Assembly (NCBI GenBank): GCA_902778145.1
Contig: CACYWW010000001.1
Location: 38,504-102,503 of the forward strand
Source: an uncultured Ruminococcus sp.
GTDB lineage: Bacteria > Bacillota > Clostridia > Oscillospirales > CAG-272
Length of the DNA stretch: 64,000 bases
Direction: 5' to 3'
The notes below the pieces were generated by a model, which was not told the origin of the DNA, did no database searches, and was given only the letters and a program-made list of their open reading frames with translations. This document shows positions 7,809 to 16,083 of the stretch, piece by piece. The translations under genes and the position numbers were made by a program. The first letter of the stretch is position 1, and every line of letters starts with the position of its first letter.

Positions 7809-8678
7809 CTACATAAACAGTACGCCTATACTCGTCATTATTTGCTCTACAATGACGACAATGTAAATCAGCATAAAGCAGATAAGCAGGCACATCGAAA
7901 GGCGTTTGACCTTTCTCGGAACTTTCTGCGCTTTGAGCCGTAACTGCTGACGGGCGGTATCGTTGAACTTGAGAGACAGCGATGCCCAGTACATCCGGTT
8001 ATCATCGCCGCGAAGGATTCCGATCAGTCCTCTGCACACGTCGCTCATCATGGAAGAACCGACACGGCTTTCAAGTCGGGTTATCGCTCCTTCGTAGTTA
8101 CCGGATTTCATATCAGCCACAGTAATCTCCAGCTCGTGTTTCAGCTCCGGTCCGGCGTTCTGAGCATAGTTTTCAAGCATCGAAAGAACGTCCCGGTTGT
8201 GAACGAGCGTCTTTTCAATGTTCGACACCAGTCTCGGAAGCTCATATTCTATCCTCTCCCGTTTTGCCCGGATTCGCTTGGAAACGCTCCTGGTTTCCAT
8301 ATGATACAGGAAAATGGCAAGGAACAGAACGACGGGGACGAGCAGCGGGAAGATGAAAGCGACCGGAATGGCAAGAATACCGATAAGGCTCGCTTTTACT
8401 ATGGCATTCGCCTTGAACATTTCGGGCGTAATATCCATCTGCGCCGTTTTCAGATCCGCTTCAAGCTGCGCTTTTTTGAACTCGTTGAGTTTCAGATGCT
8501 TTGCAATCTTTTCGGCAATGCCCTCAAGCCAGAGATTCAGACCGGAGTTCTTGTCCTTCTGCTTTTTGGACAGACTCTCGACTGCACGGGAGGTTTTGAA
8601 ATACGGAATACGGTAAGCATCCGCGAGAACGAAAAAAAGTCCGATCCCGCAGAGTATACCGATAATTGCTTGAATCAT
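7809..8678 (-). CDS. tadC: Tad pilus inner-membrane platform protein TadC
   Basis: The 289-residue protein has an N-terminal membrane helix, a central pair of helices (VKASLIGILAIPVAFIFP and LVPVVLFLAIFLY), a cytoplasmic T2SSF-type helical domain (ELPRLVSNIEKTL, AITRLESRVGSS) and a C-terminal membrane segment (LSMCLLICFMLIYIVVIV). This is the normal TadC plan and length. TadC and TadB form the membrane platform on which the TadA ATPase acts. The start has AGGAGG eight bases upstream, and tadB ends 13 bases before it. Confidence 0.8.
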   Translation of the reverse strand: MIQAIIGILCGIGLFFVLADAYRIPYFKTSRAVESLSKKQKDKNSGLNLWLEGIAEKIAKHLKLNEFKKAQLEADLKTAQMDITPEMFKANAIVKASLIGILAIPVAFIFPLLVPVVLFLAIFLYHMETRSVSKRIRAKRERIEYELPRLVSNIEKTLVHNRDVLSMLENYAQNAGPELKHELEITVADMKSGNYEGAITRLESRVGSSMMSDVCRGLIGILRGDDNRMYWASLSLKFNDTARQQLRLKAQKVPRKVKRLSMCLLICFMLIYIVVIVEQIMTSIGVLFM

Positions 8679-8691
8679 TTTCTCTCCTCCT

Positions 8692-9615
8692 TTACCTCTT
8701 ATACTCTATCGGTTTGGTAAACCGCTTCATGAAGATTGCCGTTACGAAAATCACGAGCGCACATACTCCGCAGACCGCTTTACCGGGTACGGTAAATATA
8801 AGCGTGTGAAACCAATCCTTGTTGAGAAGATACAAAAGCGGCACATTGCCGACGACCAGCGCCACCATCATCCAGTATTCGTTACGAGCTGAGGCGAGCA
8901 TCGTTGCAAGCTCGTTATTCACGATACGGATATCAGCCAGTTTCTGAACCACGGGATGAAGAGTATCCTTCAGCGTTCTGTCATCCTGGCAAAGGATGAG
9001 CGTATCCACCCACTCGCGGAAAATGTCGTTATCGATTTTTTCTCTCAGTGCGTACAGCGCGTTCTTGATATTCGACGTAACCGCCGTCGCATCTCCCACA
9101 AAAGAAATGAACGTCTCCCGCAGAGGCGGTTTGATATACTGTGTGTTTTCCTTAACCGCCTGCACGATATCGTCGCAGCGTTCATACGAAGTCGTAATGA
9201 TGGATAACGCCGTTTCCAATTCCTCTTTAGTCTGCTTTTCATAATAAGCCAGCGTATTTGTGATATAGAGAAACGGGAGCAGAGCGAGCGTTACCGAAAG
9301 CACCGGCATGAGAAAGACATTATCGATCACGATTGATAGGATGACGCCTCCGCCGAAAAGCACAACGGAAGCACAGATCGCTATAGTAAACTGTCTGCTT
9401 TTACCTGTTGAGGCAAGCGCGCCCTTGATGTTGACGAGCAGCTTGTACAGTCTGTGCCTCTTTCTGTTTCCCCTGACGTTCTTCGCCTTGTCTTTCATCG
9501 TATCGTTCGGCGTGATAACGCTCATCAAATCGTCGGTAATACGCTCCGGCGTAAGACCAAAGAAGATCGCTATGGCGATAATCAGAAGAACGGAAGCAAT
9601 AACCTGTAGGATCAT
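8692..9615 (-). CDS. tadB: Tad pilus inner-membrane platform protein TadB
   Basis: At 307 residues, the protein has membrane segments at the N-terminus, around residues 78-115 and near the C-terminus. Between the last two is a helical cytoplasmic T2SSF domain (ALSIITTSYERCDDIVQAVKE, LRETFISFVGDA). It precedes tadC and overlaps tadA by four bases, as in canonical tadABC modules. The start has GGAGG about ten bases upstream. The expected role is to pair with TadC as the assembly platform that extracts pilin from the membrane. Confidence 0.8.
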   Translation of the reverse strand: MILQVIASVLLIIAIAIFFGLTPERITDDLMSVITPNDTMKDKAKNVRGNRKRHRLYKLLVNIKGALASTGKSRQFTIAICASVVLFGGGVILSIVIDNVFLMPVLSVTLALLPFLYITNTLAYYEKQTKEELETALSIITTSYERCDDIVQAVKENTQYIKPPLRETFISFVGDATAVTSNIKNALYALREKIDNDIFREWVDTLILCQDDRTLKDTLHPVVQKLADIRIVNNELATMLASARNEYWMMVALVVGNVPLLYLLNKDWFHTLIFTVPGKAVCGVCALVIFVTAIFMKRFTKPIEYKR

Positions 9616-10955
9616 TTTTCTTTTACCTCCTCATCCTTCTTTTTCTTTATCGGAGCTTTCGGTTTCGTAAACTGAGAAATCAGATCTTCGGGAACACCGA
9701 ACTGAAGGAGTTTACCTTTCAGATGTTCGCTCATATATTCCGGCTGTTCAAAGTGCCCTTCGATCTTGTACTTGCCGTTTACAAGCTCGTTTTTCGTGAT
9801 TTTGTAACGGAACAGTGTATGATACTCTCTGTCTCCGCTCGGCAGGATCACACACTCGGAAATGTCCATGATCTTGCGCGAATTATCTTCGAGCTTATGT
9901 GCATATACGACAATCGGAAAGGCTTGTCCGGCCTGCATCAAGCTTGTCTGAAAATTGATCGGAAAGCGTTTCTGACACAAAAGCGCCAACCTCATGTGCG
10001 CGGCGTCTGCGGCAGAAGCGTGTATGGTCGAAACGACGGTATGGCCAGTCAAAGACGCCTCGACTGCGGAATACGCTTCTGTATCTCTCATCTCACCGAC
10101 CACAACGATATCCGGGTTGAAACGGAGGGACGCCACGACGAGATCTTCCTGGGTAATGTCATACGTCGGATTGTCGGACGGTCGTGAGAGCGTATGAACA
10201 ACGTTGTTCACGACCTTGCCGTGCTTCATATTTACCAGCGAAAGCTCGCGGGAACCCGATTCGATCGTAAAGATACGTTTGTTGTTCGGAACCGAGGTGA
10301 GAAGTGCGTTCAGCAATGTGGTTTTCCCGCTTGAAGTCGCGCCGGCAATGACAAAAGAAACACCGTATCGCAGGCACATACACAGAAAATCGATCATCTT
10401 CTGCGTAGAGTTGCCACCTGCAACAATCTGCTCTCTCGTCACTCTCGATGGGTGGAGCAGACGAATGGAGACCGAAATGCCTCTGTCCGCATCGACGATA
10501 GGCTCCTTCAGCGCGGTCACACGGGTGTTCCCGGGCAGATGTCCCTGCGCCATAGGAGTGGCGTTGTCGATGATCATTCCGGAGTGATGAAGCAGGCGCT
10601 TTACGATATCCACGGCGTGCTGCGGGCTGTAGAAGTGCTCGGGAAGCTTCAGCATATAGCCGGAATTATAGGTGACACAGATATCGTCCCAGCCGTTGAT
10701 ATTGATCTCCTCGATACTGTCTTTCCCGAGATAAGGCGTGAGAATAGAATACTCCGCCATCTCGGAATAGAGCTTTTTTGACAGTTCGTCCGTCGTGTAA
10801 CCGTCAACCGTGTATCCGGTGTCCGAAAGGTATTTGTCGATATACGAACGAAGCTGTCCGAGCTTTCTCCTGTCGGACAACGCTGCAGCATAGTTTTGGG
10901 AAATATATTCCTGAACCATCTGAAGAAGCGGCATAAATGATACGGATTTACCCAT
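9612..10955 (-). CDS. tadA: Tad pilus assembly ATPase TadA/CpaF
   Basis: This is a 447-residue secretion ATPase of the CpaF/TadA type. Walker A is GATSSGKTTLLNALL near residue 205-219, the Walker B-like strand is PDIVVVGEMRD near 281-291, and the His box is TGHTVVSTIHA near 303-313. The N-terminal domain (residues 1-170) matches the CpaF layout, including GNTRVTAL and RLLHPS. It powers pilin polymerisation at the cytoplasmic face of TadB/TadC. The start codon directly follows the stop of the tadZ-like gene, and the end overlaps tadB by four bases. The C-terminus has a lysine-rich tail. Confidence 0.92.
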   Translation of the reverse strand: MGKSVSFMPLLQMVQEYISQNYAAALSDRRKLGQLRSYIDKYLSDTGYTVDGYTTDELSKKLYSEMAEYSILTPYLGKDSIEEININGWDDICVTYNSGYMLKLPEHFYSPQHAVDIVKRLLHHSGMIIDNATPMAQGHLPGNTRVTALKEPIVDADRGISVSIRLLHPSRVTREQIVAGGNSTQKMIDFLCMCLRYGVSFVIAGATSSGKTTLLNALLTSVPNNKRIFTIESGSRELSLVNMKHGKVVNNVVHTLSRPSDNPTYDITQEDLVVASLRFNPDIVVVGEMRDTEAYSAVEASLTGHTVVSTIHASAADAAHMRLALLCQKRFPINFQTSLMQAGQAFPIVVYAHKLEDNSRKIMDISECVILPSGDREYHTLFRYKITKNELVNGKYKIEGHFEQPEYMSEHLKGKLLQFGVPEDLISQFTKPKAPIKKKKDEEVKEK

Positions 10956-11678
10956 TTACACCACCGCCTTTGCCAGCCGTTCTATCTCTGCCCTGTACTT
11001 GCAGTTTCCGATACGTTCCGAAAGAGTTCCCGTGATCATCTGCTGTTTGAGATTTCTCTCATACGGCAGTTTGAAGTCCATCCCCTTGAAGTGCGTTTCT
11101 GTTTCATGGATCGGCACGTAGATATCGTTATCCATTACGTTCAGGACCTTTAGCTTCTTGCCTTCGATCAGCAGGAACTGATTAACGCAGGATGCGTAAT
11201 ACGAAATGCACTTCATATCCGGAGAAAACATCTGCACTGCCACGTCACAGTCGCGTTTAGCGATGCTGGAAACAAGATCGTCCTGATCACAGGTACAGTC
11301 GCAGATCACATAATCAACGCTGTCCTTCAGCACAGTAAAAAGCTGTGTAATCTTGTCCTCCGTGGGATGCGGATAGGAGTAGCTGTTCTCTCCGAGCTTA
11401 AAGCCTAAAAACCCGAAGTTCTGCATCTCCTTCACGATCACCGTCTGCTTCAACACATCTTCTTTATAGATGTCTGTCTTGTCCAGCGCGACACCGAGCG
11501 AATACAGTTCCGAATCCTTTCCGTTCGGAAACAGATACGCCATACTGGGAACGTTCAAATCGGGCGAAATGAACTGAACGGAGGTTTTTTTCAGGTTGTA
11601 GATTTCCTGGGCGAGCTTCAATGCGGCCGTCGTTTTGCCGCTGTTCGGTGAACCGCATACGGCGATCAGTTTTCCCAT
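10956..11678 (-). CDS. tadZ: TadZ/CpaE-type MinD-family ATPase
   Basis: The 240-residue protein begins with MGKLIAVCGSPNSGKTT, a P-loop in the position used by MinD/ParA-like ATPases. DYVICDCTCDQDD is in the Walker B/A' region, and a later Asp-rich part follows. No receiver domain precedes it, so it is shorter than classical CpaE. TadZ proteins localise the Tad apparatus in the cell. The gene starts at the last base of the cpaB-like stop codon and ends one base before tadA. The assignment rests on the P-loop and on the operon position. Confidence 0.75.
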   Translation of the reverse strand: MGKLIAVCGSPNSGKTTAALKLAQEIYNLKKTSVQFISPDLNVPSMAYLFPNGKDSELYSLGVALDKTDIYKEDVLKQTVIVKEMQNFGFLGFKLGENSYSYPHPTEDKITQLFTVLKDSVDYVICDCTCDQDDLVSSIAKRDCDVAVQMFSPDMKCISYYASCVNQFLLIEGKKLKVLNVMDNDIYVPIHETETHFKGMDFKLPYERNLKQQMITGTLSERIGNCKYRAEIERLAKAVV

Positions 11679-12526
11679 TATTCCGCACCGTCCTCTCCGA
11701 CGTGATAGTAGTCAACCTTGCCGTTGATGATATCGTTTGCTTCCTTTACGGGATCGTGTCCGCCGTTCCCGCCGTTTTCACCGGTCTCGGGTTCGCCGTC
11801 ATCGTCTTCAGCAGTCCAGCCGTTTGCAAAATACTCATCCTGAGCATCAAGAAATTTCTTGGCGTTCTCATTGGTCCCGCGATAAACGAGCGCTACGGTG
11901 AGCGTAGTTTCCGCGTTATATCTGGCAAGCAGCTTCGCCTGCTCGGTATTGGCAAGCAGTGTTACCGTGCTCGGGATCTCATAGCTTCCATCCTCGTTCT
12001 TCACGATGGAGTCTTGATCGATACCGCCCGACGTGGTAGTCGTAATGACCTTCATGTAGCGAAGGGCGGCGGGAATATACGCCTTTCCGAGTTCCTTATC
12101 CACGACGATCATAGAAATGATATCCCCATTTTCCAACTTGCCGGAAAGTCCCGCAGCAAAGGTGTCGATAGTCACACTGACCGCGACCTTTGACCCGTCG
12201 AGGGATGCAAACACGTCGCTTGCAGTATTTGCTTCTCCCGTCAGCTTCGCGGAAGTCAAATAGTCGCCGGCATAGAGCGCGGAAGTTGCATATTTGCCGA
12301 TTACTTCCTTCGGATCATTCAGCGTTCCGACGGGAATCGAATCTGTCTTGACTCTTGCAACTTCAAGATGGTCTGCCGTAATCTGTACACCCTGTTTCAC
12401 GTCAGAGGCAAGACGAATGACTTCGCTTGTGTCGGTCGAAAGTCTGTTGACAAGCGGCGCGATAAGGAAGGTAACAGCAACTGCCAATACCATACAGATC
12501 ACGCCGATAACTGTTCGGTTTTTCAT
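11678..12526 (-). CDS. cpaB: CpaB/RcpC-type Flp pilus assembly protein
   Basis: The protein has 282 residues: one N-terminal membrane helix (VIGVICMVLAVAVTFLIAPL) followed by an SAF-like domain (VKQGVQITADHLEVARV, YATSALYAGDYLTSAKL) and a beta-rich region. This is the CpaB/RcpC plan. The C-terminus is acidic and glycine-rich (DDDGEPETGENGGNGGHD). The start overlaps the stop of a 48-codon gene as ATGA, which suggests coupled translation. In Gram-negative bacteria CpaB works with the secretin. No secretin is present here, as expected for a Gram-positive Tad system. Confidence 0.8.
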   Translation of the reverse strand: MKNRTVIGVICMVLAVAVTFLIAPLVNRLSTDTSEVIRLASDVKQGVQITADHLEVARVKTDSIPVGTLNDPKEVIGKYATSALYAGDYLTSAKLTGEANTASDVFASLDGSKVAVSVTIDTFAAGLSGKLENGDIISMIVVDKELGKAYIPAALRYMKVITTTTSGGIDQDSIVKNEDGSYEIPSTVTLLANTEQAKLLARYNAETTLTVALVYRGTNENAKKFLDAQDEYFANGWTAEDDDGEPETGENGGNGGHDPVKEANDIINGKVDYYHVGEDGAE

Positions 12527-12669
12527 GCTTCTGCAACCTCCTTTCTCGTCTTCATTTTTTCTATGATGCGCTTATACATCTTATTTTGTATCTTCTTGTA
12601 CTTTCTTTCACGAATCGATGCCCTGATGTACCTCTTGGTGAGGTAAAATAATTCTGCTATGATTTTCAT
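12523..12669 (-). CDS. 48-residue highly basic protein in the pilus operon
   Basis: ATG at 12669 has GGAGG about nine bases upstream, and its TGA overlaps the cpaB start as ATGA. The product has 48 residues with about 17 Lys/Arg (KRYIRASIR, ERKYKKIQNK, MYKRIIEKMK) and is predicted to be an amphipathic basic helix after a short hydrophobic start. I do not recognise it. The good ribosome site, the exact fit between tadV and cpaB, and the coupling to cpaB argue that it is expressed. It could bind nucleic acid or membrane, or serve mainly to couple translation. Confidence 0.6.
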   Translation of the reverse strand: MKIIAELFYLTKRYIRASIRERKYKKIQNKMYKRIIEKMKTRKEVAEA

Positions 12670-12683
12670 TTGCATTCTCCTCC

Positions 12684-13319
12684 TTAACCTTGCAAAAAAT
12701 ATGCCGCCGTAAAGCCGGCAGCCAGATACGGGATCATGGGAAATCCCTCTTTTCTGTTTTTTCTCAAAAGATTGACAAATACAGCAAGCAGCGTTCCTGT
12801 GAGCAGGCCGAAAATGCCACGGTCAAACCCCAACAGGAAAGCGCCGGCTGCCGCCATTTTGATATCCGCGCCGCCGATCTTTCCTTTTCCGATCACTTTG
12901 GAAAGGATGATTACGCCTCCGGCGAAAAACCCGGCGAAGATCATTCCCGGAAGATCCCTCAAATTCGTTCCGATGAAAGCTGCAACCGCGATCATGACGT
13001 GAAGGTGATCGTCACACTCCCGCGTTTTGATGTCCTCAAAGGAGGATAATGCGAGGATGGAAACGAATAAAATCCCCTTGACCGCGATTGCAGACGATCC
13101 AAAAAAACAGATCATAGTAAGCGATACGCATACTGCAATGAGCGCAAAACAAACCGCGAGTTTCTTTCTGTTCATCTTATACCGTTCGGAAAAATATCCC
13201 GAAAGGCTTATGGATGCAAGAACGGAAAGGCAGACGATCAGGATCGCGCTTATAATAAAACCCGCATCAAACGTAACGCCGGAATCAAAAACATACGGAA
13301 TAATCGGTCTGATCACCAT
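12684..13319 (-). CDS. tadV: Prepilin peptidase, A24 family (TadV/CpaA-type)
   Basis: At about 211 residues, the protein has roughly six to seven hydrophobic segments. The two aspartates expected for A24 aspartic peptidases are visible: FEDIKTRE near residue 96 and GKIGGADIKM near residue 152, a GxxD-type motif. It should cleave the leader of the Flp pilins and TadE-like pseudopilins of this locus at the inner membrane. ATG at 13319 is chosen because AGAGG lies eight bases upstream; GTG at 13328 is an alternative. Gaps to neighbours are 12-15 bases. Confidence 0.82.
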   Translation of the reverse strand: MVIRPIIPYVFDSGVTFDAGFIISAILIVCLSVLASISLSGYFSERYKMNRKKLAVCFALIAVCVSLTMICFFGSSAIAVKGILFVSILALSSFEDIKTRECDDHLHVMIAVAAFIGTNLRDLPGMIFAGFFAGGVIILSKVIGKGKIGGADIKMAAAGAFLLGFDRGIFGLLTGTLLAVFVNLLRKNRKEGFPMIPYLAAGFTAAYFLQG

Positions 13320-13331
13320 CACAGTCACCTC

Positions 13332-14093
13332 TTACCTTCTCTTCTTAAGAATGATGAAGGCAACGACAGCACCTACGGCAAGAACGATGCCAATGATAGC
13401 GGGAACGGGAGACGATACCTTGCACTCCGCGTACAGTTCGGTTTCCTTGCTTATATCCAAAAGATCAAACGAGATCTTTTTGCCGTCCACCTTGCCGTTT
13501 TTATATGCTGAGATCTTGGCAGGCATTACGACTGCGATATTCACTTTCAGAACGTCACTCATATCGAAGCCTTCAATCTCGCCGTCAACAGCGTTCGTTA
13601 CGGCGTCGAATAAGTATTTTGAACCGTCCTTCTTGATCTTTACGCTCTTGAAAAACGGTTTAGGTTTCTCCGAAATGACAGGCTGAGAAACGGCTTCGCT
13701 GTCGATCCTCACGTTGTCACTCGGTTCGGCTGTATCGTTTGTCTCTTCATATTCCGGCTGAGTGCCAGCAGGAATTGTATAATCGTTTGAATCAAACGTC
13801 AGCTCGGATAGTACCTTTTCCATTTCTTCAAAAGACTCATATTCCTTCGTTTCGGTAAATGTGATATACTTTTCGCCATCGTATTCCGTTTCAGTCGTTT
13901 CCTTGCCGGCAAACGGATCTGAACTTCCCATTTCGATAAGCTGTTTCAGGACGTCCTTCTTCATCCCGACGGTAGTTGAGATGCTTCCCGTACCGTCTTT
14001 GTTGAGCTTGACGCCGAGTTCCTCATACACACAGCCTGACAGACAGAGTGTGAGCGAAACGGCGACAAACAGTAATGCTATGATTCTCTTCAC
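13332..14093 (-). CDS. LppM-like lipoprotein with C-terminal membrane anchor
   Basis: GTG at 14093 with AAGGAGGG upstream begins a lipoprotein signal (ALLFVAVSLTLCLSGC) with the lipobox cysteine about residue 20. The mature domain starts VYEELGVKLNKDGTGSIS, which resembles LppM-type domains found beside Gram-positive Tad loci. The C-terminus is a membrane helix followed by KKRR. It therefore appears to be attached to the membrane at both ends. The longer open frame upstream overlaps the pilin gene and is rejected. It lies between the pilins and the peptidase, so a role in surface presentation or assembly of the pilus is likely. Confidence 0.65.
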   Translation of the reverse strand: MKRIIALLFVAVSLTLCLSGCVYEELGVKLNKDGTGSISTTVGMKKDVLKQLIEMGSSDPFAGKETTETEYDGEKYITFTETKEYESFEEMEKVLSELTFDSNDYTIPAGTQPEYEETNDTAEPSDNVRIDSEAVSQPVISEKPKPFFKSVKIKKDGSKYLFDAVTNAVDGEIEGFDMSDVLKVNIAVVMPAKISAYKNGKVDGKKISFDLLDISKETELYAECKVSSPVPAIIGIVLAVGAVVAFIILKKRR

Positions 14094-14119
14094 TTTTTCC
14101 CTCCTTGTGATTGGTTTGA

Positions 14120-14147
14120 GGGGGCGATGCCCAAAGGCACCGCCCCC
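14120..14147 (-). promoter_or_regulatory. Stable hairpin separating pilin genes from assembly genes
   Basis: A 12-pair stem with one mismatch and a CAAA loop (arms GGGGGCG and CGCCCCC) lies 26 bases after the Flp pilin stop and 27 bases before the lipoprotein start. No T-run follows it on the minus strand. Such hairpins often protect an upstream mRNA or reduce read-through, which would keep pilin levels above those of the assembly genes. This use is inferred. Confidence 0.5.
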
Positions 14148-14172
14148 GTTGGATTTCTTTCGACTTACCGGA

Positions 14173-14406
14173 TCAATGCCCGTTGTAGTTGAAGAGTCCC
14201 TGGACCTTGCTCGTGACAGTCGGCATGATGGTGCTATTGAACAGCGCATACAGACCTGCGAGAAGCAGAGCACCGATAACGACGGCGATCAGGATCTTGA
14301 CTCCGGAATCGACGTAGCCTTCGGCTTCTTTGTTTTCGACAGCGGTTCTGACGTTCAGCGCGAACGCCTCCGCCTTGTCTCTGAGCTTACGGAAAAACTT
14401 CTTCAT
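14173..14406 (-). CDS. flp: Flp-type pilin (77 aa)
   Basis: This is a small 77-residue protein with a long basic leader (KKFFRKLRDKAEAFALNVRT), the processing region EAEGYVDSGVK and a hydrophobic helix (ILIAVVIGALLLAGLYALF). That layout is typical of Flp (type IVc) pilins of Gram-positive Tad systems. It is almost the same as the next pilin upstream; the two differ in the leader and in the C-terminal tail (here VQGLFNYNGH). It is likely the major pilus subunit or one of two. Confidence 0.85.
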   Translation of the reverse strand: MKKFFRKLRDKAEAFALNVRTAVENKEAEGYVDSGVKILIAVVIGALLLAGLYALFNSTIMPTVTSKVQGLFNYNGH

Positions 14407-14445
14407 TTTTTTATTCCTCTCTTTCTTGTTTTTTTGTGGTGTGAC

Positions 14446-14676
14446 TTAGCCGTTATAGTTGAACAGACTGGTGATTTTCTGCGAGACTGTCGGCATGATC
14501 GTGGTATTGAACAGCGCATACAGACCGGCGAGAAGCAGAGCACCGATAACGACGGCGATCAGGATCTTGACGCCGGAATCGACATAGCCTTCCGCCTCCT
14601 TGTTCTCGACAGCGGTTCTGACGTTCAGGACAAACGCACCTGCTTTTTCCTTGAGTTTACGGAAAAATTTCTTCAT
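14446..14676 (-). CDS. flp: Flp-type pilin (76 aa), paralogue of the neighbour
   Basis: The 76-residue product has the same plan as the other pilin: basic leader, EAEGYVDSGVK, and the helix ILIAVVIGALLLAGLYALF, which is identical in both copies. The C-terminal part differs slightly (TIMPTVSQKITSLFNYNG). The 40-base gap and the near identity indicate a recent tandem duplication. It is the first pilus gene after spoVG and would be the most highly transcribed. AGAGG precedes the start. Confidence 0.85.
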   Translation of the reverse strand: MKKFFRKLKEKAGAFVLNVRTAVENKEAEGYVDSGVKILIAVVIGALLLAGLYALFNTTIMPTVSQKITSLFNYNG

Positions 14677-14731
14677 TTGATTACCTCTTCTTTCTTTGTT
14701 TTTGGGTTTTAGTTGGGTGGTTGTGTAACGA

Positions 14732-15031
14732 TCAGTTGTTGTCAGATGCCTTCAGATTACCTTCAAGCACCGCTGCGCGATAGGCATCAAGCACAGCGTC
14801 TTCCATCTCCTTGCGAAGCGCAGAAGTGATGGGATGGCAGACATCACGGAACTTCTCGTTGCCGTCAGCGTCGGTGTAAGACTCCGAAGGCATGGCGATG
14901 AAGGTGTGCTTCTCGGTGGTGATGACCTTGACGCCATGGATGGTGAACTGATCGTCCATCGTGACAGAGCAGGTCGCCTTGAGAGGCTTACCGTTCTCGA
15001 TGAGCTTGCGTACCTTAACATTGAACTTCAT
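14732..15031 (-). CDS. spoVG: SpoVG family regulator
   Basis: ATG at 15031 with AAAGGAGG upstream starts a 99-residue protein: KFNVKVRKLI, GKPLKATCSVTMDDQF, IHGVKVI, GNEKFRDVCHPI. This is the standard SpoVG fold and length. SpoVG proteins bind nucleic acids and modulate gene expression in Bacillota, and copies are frequent beside ParA/ParB in conjugative elements. It lies between parB and the pilin genes in the same direction, so it could regulate the pilus operon. That link is inferred. Confidence 0.9.
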   Translation of the reverse strand: MKFNVKVRKLIENGKPLKATCSVTMDDQFTIHGVKVITTEKHTFIAMPSESYTDADGNEKFRDVCHPITSALRKEMEDAVLDAYRAAVLEGNLKASDNN

Positions 15032-15132
15032 GTCGGTTGAGTTCCTCCTTTCTTCGTTTTTGGTATATGAGTGCCGGGGCGGGATAAAAAGAAGACCGAA
15101 ACACACTGTTTCAGCCTGTGCGCACATTCCTT

Positions 15133-16083
15133 TTACCTCACCTGATCACGTTGTCTTTCCAAATACCTGTGATAATGCTCGACGGCTTTGATCACAAAGT
15201 CCTCGACCTTATCCTCAGTAAACCCTTTCGGGATATATGGCAGAATGCGATCAAACGATATCTTGATCTTGACCTTTTGGTTTGGCTTTTCCTCCGCCAT
15301 GATCTTCATGACCTTTTCGTAGTTGATGTCGCCCTCCTCATACGCCTTGTGCAAACGTATGGCTTGTGCGTGAGACGGAAACGCCTCCGTTTCGTCGATG
15401 CGGTCAACAACATCGCGTTGCGATTCTTCATCGAGATAACTGAGTTCCACGGCAGGGCGCATCTTAATCTTGCCTTCATCAACAAAATCCTGGAGTTCCT
15501 GAATAAGATAGGTCAGGCGTATGTATCGGTGAATTTGTGTCCGACTTTCTCCCGTTTCTTCGCCAAGATTATCAAGCGACTGTGTCCCACGTAAATTCAT
15601 CCCCACTGGGGATTCATTTTCTTCTTTAGATGGTCTACCAGGCAATCTCTTGATGGCTTCAAGCTTCATCTTATATGCACGTCCCTTATCACACGGAGCG
15701 ATCTCGGAACGCTGGCTGTTGCTGTCTACCATTAGGATGATCGCTTCGTCGCGGGTAACGTCCACGACCTCACAGCGCAGGGTTTCCAGTCCGAGCTTTT
15801 CACAGGCACGCTTACGCCGATGGCCGGAAATGATCTCATACCTACCGTTTTCTTTTTGACGGACCATCGCCGGAGTGATGACGCCGCGTTCGCTGATACT
15901 GTCCATCAATGCCTGCATATCCTCATCGTCGAGGACTCTGTACGGATGATCCGGAAAATCATCGATCTCGGATAACGGAATGTCGTACAGCTTTTTGAGC
16001 TTCGCTTCCTGCCGTTCCTCCTCTGTTGAGAAAAGGTCATCGACTGAGGGAAGGTTCATTTTGAATGCGCTGCCTTTCGCCAA
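15133..16083 (-). CDS. parB: ParB family partition protein
   Basis: The 316-residue protein has the ParB/Spo0J plan: an N-terminal region PSVDDLFS, the DNA/CTP-binding domain with EIISGHRRKRACEKLG (the GxRRxxA box), a central HTH region (NLGEETGESRTQIHRYIRLT), and a C-terminal helical part. I use TTG at 16083 because GGAGG lies nine bases before it; ATG at 16059 is the alternative. It overlaps parA by 47 bases. In elements of this type ParA/ParB stabilise the excised or replicating form. A parS site was not identified with confidence. Confidence 0.88.
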   Translation of the reverse strand: MAKGSAFKMNLPSVDDLFSTEEERQEAKLKKLYDIPLSEIDDFPDHPYRVLDDEDMQALMDSISERGVITPAMVRQKENGRYEIISGHRRKRACEKLGLETLRCEVVDVTRDEAIILMVDSNSQRSEIAPCDKGRAYKMKLEAIKRLPGRPSKEENESPVGMNLRGTQSLDNLGEETGESRTQIHRYIRLTYLIQELQDFVDEGKIKMRPAVELSYLDEESQRDVVDRIDETEAFPSHAQAIRLHKAYEEGDINYEKVMKIMAEEKPNQKVKIKISFDRILPYIPKGFTEDKVEDFVIKAVEHYHRYLERQRDQVR

